From Verrucomicrobiota bacterium (GTDB lineage: Bacteria > Verrucomicrobiota > Verrucomicrobiia > Limisphaerales > AV2), in the NCBI GenBank assembly GCA_003219345.1, contig QHOP01000221.1, positions 1-12,382 of the forward strand: a stretch of DNA of 12,382 nucleotides, given 5' to 3'. The stretch's first letter is position 1. Every line of letters begins with the position of its first letter. Of the stretch, positions 6,463 through 11,645 are shown piece after piece. A program made the position numbers and the translations under genes. Under the pieces are notes generated by a model. It was not told the DNA's origin, searched no databases, and worked only from the letters and a program-made list of their open reading frames with translations.

Positions 6463-6486
6463 CTTTTGTCGCATATGCGACAAAAG
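6463..6486. promoter_or_regulatory. Perfect 24-bp palindrome, candidate operator
   Basis: CTTTTGTCGCAT (6463-6474) is followed by its exact reverse complement (6475-6486), with no mismatch and no spacer. The core is TGTCGCATATGCGACA. It lies 42 bp upstream of the chosen GNAT start, where an operator overlapping the promoter would be expected. It is AT-flanked and unlike the GC-rich intergenic repeats nearby. A further partial half-site GCGACAA is at 6548-6554. I do not recognise the cognate regulator. It could alternatively form a hairpin in RNA. Confidence 0.6.
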
Positions 6487-6554
6487 TTCGACGTGCCCGG
6501 TTCGTGGTTCGGATGCGCGATTGTGAGGGCGCGGAGTTCTCCATGAAGCGACAA

Positions 6555-6608
6555 GTTGGAGTCCAAGCTTTAGCTTGCCCGAGACGCGCTGAAAGCCTGA
6601 ACTCCAAT
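6555..6608. repeat. Degenerate long inverted repeat
   Basis: TTGGAGTCCAAGCTTTAGC (6556-6574) pairs imperfectly with GCTGAAAGCCTGAACTCCAA (6588-6607), with about three quarters of positions complementary. The left arm itself contains the small hairpin CAAGCT-TT-AGCTTG (64-77 of line 6501-6600, i.e. 6564-6577). It is an intergenic palindrome of a different family from the GTRG hairpins. It occupies the gap between the broken phzF 3' end and the palindrome before the GNAT gene. No coding signal is seen elsewhere in 6487-6675. Confidence 0.5.
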
Positions 6609-6675
6609 GTAACGACGCCGGCCGGTGCATGGGCCCAACCCCATTCGTGATCGCTGGCGCTCATGGGTGACCCGG

Positions 6676-7385
6676 TCATAACAGTTCGCCGCGAAGAACG
6701 GTCACGGCGTTTCCAGCAAGAAAGACGCGATTGTCGGCGACTCGCACTTTCACGACGCCACCGCGCGCCGACGCTTGATAGGCGATGAATTCGCTTTTGT
6801 TCAATCGCCCCTGCCAGAACGGGCCGAGCGTGCAATGGGCGGAGCCCGTCACCGGGTCTTCGTTCACTCCGGAAGCCGGCGCGAAGAAACGCGAAACGAA
6901 ATCAAACTCGGGCCGATCCGAACGGCTCGTCACAATGACGCCCCGCACCGGCAATTCACCGAGTCGCGCGAAGTTCGGTTTCATGGCCCGCACCGTCGTC
7001 GCGGAATCGATCTCCACCAGATAATCGAACGCGCTTCGCCCGACGAACAGCGGTTTGACACCCAGCGCTTCGGCCAGTCCCTGTGGCTTTTCCGCTGGCC
7101 CGGCGATCTTCGCCGGGAAATTCAGTTCGATGCCCGAGCCGTTGCGGGCGGCGGTGAGCAACCCACTCTTCGTCACAAGGCGACTTCCACCGCTGGTGTA
7201 AACCAGCGCAATCCCCAGCCCTCTTTTTCCGGATGCAGGAACGCCGTCTCAGATAAATTCATTTCGCGGGCCACGTTTTGCATCCACGCCTCGTCGCGTG
7301 GCGCGGGTAGAAGGCACACGGCCGCCGGATTGCCGGCAAACGGCTGGTCGGTGAAAGCATCGACCTGGTAAATCGTCAGGCTCAT
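6676..7385 (-). pseudogene. Broken phzF-family isomerase gene (internal deletion with frameshift)
   Basis: PhzF-family proteins are isomerase-like enzymes of diaminopimelate-epimerase fold. The N-terminal piece (7385-7173, 70 codons) starts MSLTIYQVDAFTDQPFAGNP and carries NLSETAF, whose Glu46 corresponds to catalytic Glu45 of Pseudomonas PhzF. It stops after PAVEVAL at TGA 7175-7173. The C-terminal piece (6676-7176) resumes at VTKSGLLTA and includes NEDPVTGSAHC, with the conserved Asp and Ser. Between them about 30 family residues are missing, including the block CGHATLA with the conserved active-site His (His74). The frame shifts at GCCTTG-TGACGAAG. The pieces overlap by GTGA, so stop-restart coupling could make two chains, but without the His block activity is unlikely. 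The start ATG at 7385 is family-typical. A sequencing error alone would not remove 30 residues. Confidence 0.82.
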
Positions 7386-7445
7386 ACGCTTTTGCCCATA
7401 AGAGATTTCGCAAGCTGCGCGAATTTTCCGAGCAGAGGCGCTGCG

Positions 7446-7494
7446 GTGGGACGGGCATCCTGCCTGTCCGTGGCAGGCTGGAAGCCTGCCCCAC
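7446..7494. repeat. Inverted pair of GTGG hairpin repeats (BIME-like)
   Basis: Two 8-3-8 hairpins stand tail to tail. The left (plus strand) has GTGG at 7446-7449, then GACGGGCA TCC TGCCTGTC (7450-7468), with one mismatch. The right (minus strand) reads, on the plus strand, GGCAGGCT GGA AGCCTGCC (7472-7490, perfect), then CCAC at 7491-7494, which is GTGG on the minus strand. Three bases separate them. Stem sequences differ, but loop and tetranucleotide agree when both are read from GTGG. The pair lies between the phzF relic and the small CxxC gene; the rest of 7386-7549 shows no coding signal. Confidence 0.75.
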
Positions 7495-7549
7495 GTTGGT
7501 TGCCGCTCTGGCGCGCCGGGCTGGCCGCTCATGTGGCCGGCGTCACCCG

Positions 7550-7846
7550 TCATCCCGGCCAGGGTAACGACAACACGGTCTTCAGACAATACCCGACACT
7601 GAAAAGGCCGCAGAGCCAGAGGGCAACGAAAACCAGTTGCTCCCACCACCCCGTTTGATCGCGGACGCTCACGTCCATTCCGAGCCGGATCAGGGCGGCA
7701 GATTTCTGCCCGCGGTGAATCTTCAGTCGCGCGGTTGTCTCCGTCGCGAGCTGTCCCCCGCACAACGCGCATTCCTGCGCGCCGTTTGGTCCATCTCCCT
7801 GGCCGTAGAAAAGCGATATCGTTTTCACGGCCCCGATGATGAGCAA
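7550..7846 (-). CDS. Small CxxC membrane protein, unknown function
   Basis: I do not recognise this 98-residue protein. It has one CxxC (Cys26, Cys29 in ECALCGG), a basic middle (TARLKIHRGQKSAALIR), and a single strong hydrophobic helix, LVFVALWLCGLFSVGYCL (71-88), preceded by WWEQ. Such a layout suggests a one-helix membrane protein with a small metal or redox site, although a second cysteine pair is missing. The start is uncertain: TTG at 7846 (preceded by GGGGGA at short spacing) or GTG at 7828, which would begin at residue 7. No ATG precedes the CxxC. It is divergent from the MocR gene with 134 bp between and may share its regulatory region. Evidence for coding is a coherent helix and the absence of a competing frame; a chance ORF is possible. 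Confidence 0.5.
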   Translation of the reverse strand: MLIIGAVKTISLFYGQGDGPNGAQECALCGGQLATETTARLKIHRGQKSAALIRLGMDVSVRDQTGWWEQLVFVALWLCGLFSVGYCLKTVLSLPWPG

Positions 7847-7892
7847 AATCCCCCGACCCGAACAGATGCAGAGCGAGGAATATTCAACCGTA

Positions 7893-7918
7893 ACAGTTTT
7901 GGGCGAGCCTCAAACTGT
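7893..7918. promoter_or_regulatory. 26-bp imperfect palindrome in the MocR promoter region
   Basis: ACAGTTTTGGGC and GCCTCAAACTGT flank a 2-bp centre; 10 of 12 pairs match, with the outer ACAGTTT/AAACTGT perfect. It lies 62 bp upstream of the MocR-type gene and 46 bp from the start of the divergent small gene. A second dyad, GTCAC-TGTT-GTGAC, is at 7942-7955. MocR-type regulators commonly bind repeated sites in the promoter they share with a divergent target, so this is a candidate autoregulatory operator. No convincing -35/-10 pair could be fixed. Confidence 0.4.
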
Positions 7919-7980
7919 ACTGGTTATTTATGCAGCGAGGTGTCACTGTTGTGACCACGACCGAAGGGTAGAATTCGACC

Positions 7981-9444
7981 ATGGCAACACAGGATTTAGC
8001 TTCACATCTGGCCGAGCAACAGGGCGCGGAAGACAAACTCTACAATCAGGTGGCGCTGCGCATCTCGGAACTGATCGAGCATGGCACCTTGCGGCCCGGT
8101 GCGCGCGTGCCATCGGTCCGCAAGTTAAGCGAACAGGAGGAGGTCAGCATCGCCACGGTCATGCAGGCCTACCGGGTTTTGGAGAACAAGGGTTTGATCG
8201 AAGCGCGACCGCAATCCGGCTACTACGTCAGGGCGCGGCTTTGGCAGGCGCCGGCCGAACCGGAGAAGTCGGAGCCGCCGTTGCGCGCTACGCGGGTGAA
8301 CACGAGCGAACTGGTGATGCGGTTCATGCAGGCGGCGCGCGACCCTGCGTTGGTGGGCTTCGGCGCGGCCCTGCCGAGTCCACAGCTGCTGCCGACCCGG
8401 CAATTGTGCCGCACCATGGCTGCGGTGGGGCGTCGTTCGCCGCAGTTGGCCAACCGCTATGACGTGGCTCCGGGCGCGCACGAGCTGCGGGTCCAGATCG
8501 CGCGACGCGCCATGGCAACGGGATGCACGCTCGCGCCTGACGACATCATCATCACCTGTGGTTGCCAGGAAGCGCTTTACCTTGCCTTGCGCGCCGTCGC
8601 CGAACCGGGCGATACCATCGCCATCGAATCGCCGACCTACTTCGGCGTTCTGCAAATCATCGGCTCGCTTCGGCTCAAGGCGTGCGAGATTCCAACCTTT
8701 CCGCGGCACGGCATCTGCCTGGACGAGCTGGAGAAGCGTCTGGATTGCTGCCGCATCAAAGCGTGTCTCTTCATGCTCAACTACAGCAACCCGCTTGGCA
8801 GTTGCATGCCCGACGCGAAGAAGGCGCGTTTGGTGGAGATTCTCGCCCGGCGGAACATCCCGTTGATTGAGGACGACATTTACGGCGAGCTGGCCTTCGC
8901 GCCGGAGCGACCCAAGGTCGCGAAGGCCTTCGATCGGGGAGGGCAGGTGATGTTGTGCAGCTCGTTCTGCAAGACGCTTGCTCCCGGATACCGCGTCGGC
9001 TGGATCGTGCCTGGACGCTTGCGCGACCGGGTCCAGCACCTCAAATACGTGACCAGCGTGGGCACGGCGACGCTGCCTCAACTGGCGATTGCGGATTTTC
9101 TGGCGAACGGCGGGTTCGACCATCATCTGCGCAGGCTGCGGCGCCTTTATGCCGAGCAGCTCGAACGTGTCACTCACGCGATCACGAAATATTTCCCGAA
9201 AGGCACCCGGGTGACGCGCCCCACTGGCGGTTATGTGCTCTGGGTCGAACTTCCTCCGCAGATCGATTCCATAGAACTGTTCGACCGGGCGCTGGAGGAA
9301 AAGATCAGCGTCGCGCCCGGTCCTATTTTCTCCCCCAAACAGCAGTTCCGGAACTTCATTCGCTTGAACTGCGGCGCGCCATGGTCGCAAACGATTGACC
9401 AGGCGCTGCTCAAACTCGGACAGCTCATCGCGCGGATGATGTAA
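7981..9444 (+). CDS. MocR-type regulator: GntR helix-turn-helix fused to PLP aminotransferase domain
   Basis: This 487-residue protein combines a GntR winged helix (about residues 18-85) with a fold-type I aminotransferase domain (about 110-487). The DNA-binding part reads LYNQVALRISELIEHGTLRPGARVPSVR and continues through VSIATVMQAYRVLENKGLIEARPQSGYYV, classic for the family. In the second domain Lys331 in SSFCKTLAPGYRVGW is the PLP Schiff-base lysine. NYSNPLG (267-273) holds the cofactor-contacting Asn, and Asp298/Asp299 in IEDDIYGEL includes the Asp that pairs with the pyridine nitrogen. RLNCG near the C-terminus carries the substrate-carboxylate Arg. All are intact, so PLP sensing or catalysis is possible. 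The layout resembles E. coli YdcR, and the regulated pathway is unknown. ATG 7981 starts MATQDLASH; GAAGGG at 7963-7968 is a distant Shine-Dalgarno candidate. It is convergent with trpE. Confidence 0.92.
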   Translation: MATQDLASHLAEQQGAEDKLYNQVALRISELIEHGTLRPGARVPSVRKLSEQEEVSIATVMQAYRVLENKGLIEARPQSGYYVRARLWQAPAEPEKSEPPLRATRVNTSELVMRFMQAARDPALVGFGAALPSPQLLPTRQLCRTMAAVGRRSPQLANRYDVAPGAHELRVQIARRAMATGCTLAPDDIIITCGCQEALYLALRAVAEPGDTIAIESPTYFGVLQIIGSLRLKACEIPTFPRHGICLDELEKRLDCCRIKACLFMLNYSNPLGSCMPDAKKARLVEILARRNIPLIEDDIYGELAFAPERPKVAKAFDRGGQVMLCSSFCKTLAPGYRVGWIVPGRLRDRVQHLKYVTSVGTATLPQLAIADFLANGGFDHHLRRLRRLYAEQLERVTHAITKYFPKGTRVTRPTGGYVLWVELPPQIDSIELFDRALEEKISVAPGPIFSPKQQFRNFIRLNCGAPWSQTIDQALLKLGQLIARMM

Positions 9445-9470
9445 TCCACAGTGACGCCTATTGCGATTGC

Positions 9471-9490
9471 GAAAAGCAATTTCCGCTTTT
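9471..9490 (+). terminator. Weak terminator-like hairpin after the MocR gene
   Basis: AAAAGC (9472-9477) pairs with GCTTTT (9485-9490), 27 bp after the stop codon, with a 7-nt loop. The stem is short and AT-rich with the T-tract inside its 3' arm. It could end the MocR transcript but is a weak candidate. Confidence 0.25.
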
Positions 9491-9493
9491 GAA

Positions 9494-9548
9494 CGTGGGG
9501 CCACGCCTTGCGGGTCGCAGACGTCGCAGACCCGCGCTCCGGAGCGCG
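9494..9548. repeat. Three tandem palindromes in a convergent gap
   Basis: The first is CGTGG-GG-CCACG (9494-9505). The second is GCGGGTC at 9510-9516 pairing with GACCCGC at 9529-9535; its loop contains a direct repeat, GTCGCAGAC at 9514-9522 and again at 9523-9531. The third, CGCGCTCC followed by GGAGCGCG (9533-9548), is a perfect 16-bp palindrome. All fall between the converging ends of the MocR gene and trpE. They may end both transcripts or be members of an intergenic repeat family. On the minus strand, 9577-9565 reads GTGGCGAGACTGC, resembling the start of the element at 175-153. Confidence 0.6.
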
Positions 9549-9611
9549 CTTCTGGTGAGGCGCAGCAGTCTCGCCACATCAACGATCCGGAAATTTGTTT
9601 TGGCGATTACC

Positions 9612-11237
9612 CTATTTCTGCGCCGCGAAACTCTCGGCCAGAGCGACGGCTTTGAGCATCGCTTTGGATTTGTTCACGGTTTCCTGAAATTCGGCTTCGG
9701 GCTCGGAGTCGTTGACCCAGCCGCCGCCGGCCTGGACGTAGGCCTTGCCATCCTTGAGCAGCGCGGTGCGAATCGTGATGCAGCAGTCGAGGTTGCCATT
9801 GAAAGAAAAATAACCGACACAACCGCCGTAAGGTCCGCGCGCCGTCTGCTCAAGTTCGGAAATGATCTGCATGGCGCGGACCTTCGGCGCGCCGGTGAGC
9901 GTGCCGGCGGGAAACGTCGCGCGCATCAAATCGAAGGGTGTCCTGTCTGCCGAAAGCCTGCCCTCGACCTGCGAGACGATGTGCATGACGTGGCTGTAAC
10001 GCTCGATAGTCATCAGGTCTCTGACCTGCACCGAGCCGAAGTCGCAGACGCGGCCAATGTCGTTCCGCGCGAGGTCCACCAGCATGACATGTTCGGCCCG
10101 TTCTTTCGGGTCCGCCAGCAGTTCCTTTTCGTTCGCGAGGTCCTGTTCCGGAGTTTTTCCACGTGGACGCGTGCCGGCAATGGGACGAATCTCCACTTTG
10201 CGGTTTTCGCATCGCACATGGATCTCCGGAGACGCACCCACCAGCGAAAAGCCGTCCAGCTCCAGGAGAAACATGTACGGCGACGGATTGATGGAGCGCG
10301 CGGCACGGTAGATGTCGATGGGCGCGGCCTTCACCGGTGTGCTGAAGCGTTGTGAACCGACGACCTGAATGATGTCGCCGGCGGTGATGTATTCCTTCGA
10401 CTTCCGCACGTTCGCGAGGAACTTCTCCTTCGGAACATTTGACTCAAACGGGATCGAAGGCACTTCCGGCGGCAGACTGGCCGGCTGATATTCGCAGGGT
10501 TGTTCGAGGAGAGAAACCATGCGTTCGATTTCTCCGGTGGCGTCCTTATAAGCTTCAAGCGAGGCGGCTTTGTCATCCACAATCGCGTTAACCAGGACGG
10601 TGATGGTCTGCAGAACCCGGTCGAAGATCAGAAACTGATCGGCGATGAGGAAATACATCGTGGGCGTGCGCAAATCGTCGCGCGGCGGGCGCGGCACGAC
10701 CGGCTCCACGTCGTGGATGAATTCGTAACCGATGAAACCGACGGCGCCGCCGGTGAAACGCGGCAGGCCCGGCAACGGCACGGCGCGATATTTTTTCAGA
10801 ACGCGCTCGACGACTTCGAGGCCGTCTTTTATCGGCAATCCCGAATCGCTTGCAGCCCCCTCACCCGACCTGTCGGCCACCCTCTCCCCCGCCGCCGGGG
10901 GAGAGGGGCGGGGTGAGGGGGACGCGATAATCGCAGGAGCGTTCACACCAGACTGACGTGAAGTGACGAAAATTTCGGTCACTCTTTTGTTTTCGATGAC
11001 TTCCACGCGATTGCCGGTCTGCCGGATGACCGCGCGCGGGTTGCAACCGACGAACGAGTACCGGCCGAGATGCTCGCCGCCTTCGACCGACTCGAACAGA
11101 AACGACTCGCCCTGTCCGCGAATTTTGCGATAGGCTGAAAGAGGCGTTTCGAAATCGGCCAGCAAGCGGCGTGTAACCGGGATGAGATTGCCTTGCCCCG
11201 CCAGCTTTAAGAACTCGTCCTGCCTGGGAAAATACAT
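9612..11237 (-). CDS. trpE: Anthranilate synthase component I, with in-frame palindrome insertion
   Basis: TrpE makes anthranilate from chorismate using ammonia supplied by TrpG, the first step of tryptophan synthesis. The 541-residue protein starts MYFPRQDEFLKLAGQGN at ATG 11237. LFES (47-50) corresponds to the tryptophan-feedback motif. PGLPRFTGGAVGFIGYE (156-172) is typical of the N-terminal domain. The catalytic domain carries PIAGTRPRG (352-360), DLARNDIGR (388-396), the catalytic His419 in HIVSQVEG, and FPAGTLTGAPK (442-452). The final loop reads QAGGGWVNDS (502-511) where relatives usually have QAGAGIVADS. Residues 106-128 (SPSPRPSPP..GEGA) are encoded by a 66-bp palindromic repeat and are foreign to the family. 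They fall in a variable linker before PGLPRF, so the enzyme may tolerate them. No trpG, trpD or trpC adjoins it. Related enzymes such as PabB are possible, but LFES and PIAGTRPRG favour TrpE. Confidence 0.93.
   Translation of the reverse strand: MYFPRQDEFLKLAGQGNLIPVTRRLLADFETPLSAYRKIRGQGESFLFESVEGGEHLGRYSFVGCNPRAVIRQTGNRVEVIENKRVTEIFVTSRQSGVNAPAIIASPSPRPSPPAAGERVADRSGEGAASDSGLPIKDGLEVVERVLKKYRAVPLPGLPRFTGGAVGFIGYEFIHDVEPVVPRPPRDDLRTPTMYFLIADQFLIFDRVLQTITVLVNAIVDDKAASLEAYKDATGEIERMVSLLEQPCEYQPASLPPEVPSIPFESNVPKEKFLANVRKSKEYITAGDIIQVVGSQRFSTPVKAAPIDIYRAARSINPSPYMFLLELDGFSLVGASPEIHVRCENRKVEIRPIAGTRPRGKTPEQDLANEKELLADPKERAEHVMLVDLARNDIGRVCDFGSVQVRDLMTIERYSHVMHIVSQVEGRLSADRTPFDLMRATFPAGTLTGAPKVRAMQIISELEQTARGPYGGCVGYFSFNGNLDCCITIRTALLKDGKAYVQAGGGWVNDSEPEAEFQETVNKSKAMLKAVALAESFAAQK
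10856..10921. repeat. 66-bp GC-rich palindromic repeat inside trpE
   Basis: Outer arms CCCCCTCACCC (10856-10866) and GGGTGAGGGGG (10911-10921) are perfectly complementary. Inner arms CCCTCTCCCCC (10880-10890) and GGGGGAGAGGG (10897-10907) are also perfect, around a GCCGCC centre. A side hairpin CCGAC-CT-GTCGG lies at 10865-10876. The total is exactly 22 codons, and the trpE frame stays open through it. This resembles a palindrome common between genes in many GC-rich bacteria, recognisable when translated as PSPRPSP..GE; this comparison is from memory. Confidence 0.85.
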
Positions 11238-11320
11238 GACCGCGTTATTGAACACAATCACCGCAGGTTCAGCAATCACGGAGTCGGCGCTCGGGTGGCG
11301 GGACAGACGCATCCTGCTAT

Positions 11321-11350
11321 CTTATAGATCTCGACGGGGGGATTCCTCAA
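11321..11350 (-). promoter_or_regulatory. Candidate sigma-70-type promoter for trpE
   Basis: On the minus strand TTGAGG (11350-11345) is followed after 18 bp by TATAAG (11326-11321). Transcription from about 11314 would give a leader of roughly 77 nt before the ATG at 11237. No trp leader peptide with tandem Trp codons or attenuator hairpin is apparent. Verrucomicrobial promoter consensus is assumed to be similar to that of E. coli. Confidence 0.35.
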
Positions 11351-11377
11351 CGGTTGTTGTCTCGAACCCTTTTGTCC

Positions 11378-11425
11378 GCCGGGCAGGGCGCCCGGCTCTA
11401 CGGCAGGCCGGAGGCCCGCCACTAC
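11378..11425 (-). repeat. Two tandem GTAG hairpins (REP-like), same orientation
   Basis: Read on the minus strand, GTAG at 11425-11422 precedes GGCGGGCC TCC GGCCTGCC (11420-11402; one mismatch, one extra base after GTAG). A second GTAG at 11401-11398 precedes a 19-nt hairpin with a GCCGGGC/GCCCGGC stem (11396-11378). There an optional G-T pair leaves a CCC loop, again after one extra base. The two elements are directly adjacent, head to tail. They lie upstream of trpE, outside its candidate promoter. Confidence 0.65.
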
Positions 11426-11497
11426 GGGACGCCTTCGGCTGAATGCGGACGGATCACGATGCGTTCTCCGGACTGGCGGCAAGGATGCTGCAAAACT

Positions 11498-11520
11498 CGC
11501 ACGCTGGAAGCGTGCGCTAC
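11498..11520 (-). repeat. GTAG + perfect 8-3-8 hairpin (REP-like)
   Basis: On the minus strand GTAG (11520-11517) is followed immediately by CGCACGCT TCC AGCGTGCG (11516-11498), a perfect 8-bp stem with loop TCC. It shares tetranucleotide, loop and geometry with the elements at 153-175, 7446-7494 and 11402-11425, but has its own stem sequence. It lies about 125 bp upstream of the DUF885 start. Confidence 0.7.
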
Positions 11521-11645
11521 GCAGCGCAGCCGTCTCTGGCTGTCAGTTTCGCGGCGTCCGCCCGCGAGCCTGATCCAGGCTGTGATCGGGAACCAGGGAA
11601 CGGGCGGATTGCCACGCTGCCGCACGCAAACTACAATTCCGAGCC

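Larger units (their letters stand above)
11238..11645. other. 408-bp divergent intergenic region between trpE and DUF885 gene
   Basis: No convincing gene is seen on either strand. The region holds a candidate trpE promoter at 11321-11350, three REP-like hairpins between 11378 and 11520, and about 125 bp before the DUF885 start in which I see no clear promoter. Open frames crossing it have no family signature, and several run through the repeats or continue antisense to the DUF885 gene. Confidence 0.6.

Noticed and set aside
7173..7176. Programmed frameshift or deliberate two-subunit PhzF
   Set aside because: About 30 conserved residues including the GHAT block are absent at the junction, which neither frameshifting nor subunit splitting explains.
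7836..8462. Plus-strand open frame starting in the MocR promoter region
   Set aside because: It overlaps the MocR coding sequence in another frame and lacks any recognisable domain.
8125..9582. 485-codon open frame on the minus strand opposite the MocR gene
   Set aside because: The translation is Arg/His-rich with no family motif and mirrors the GC-rich codons of the MocR gene, which has clear GntR and PLP signatures.
10861..10920. Transposable element or intergenic break between two genes within trpE
   Set aside because: The frame is continuous, the insert is exactly 22 codons, and both halves belong to one TrpE, so it is an in-frame repeat rather than a gene boundary.
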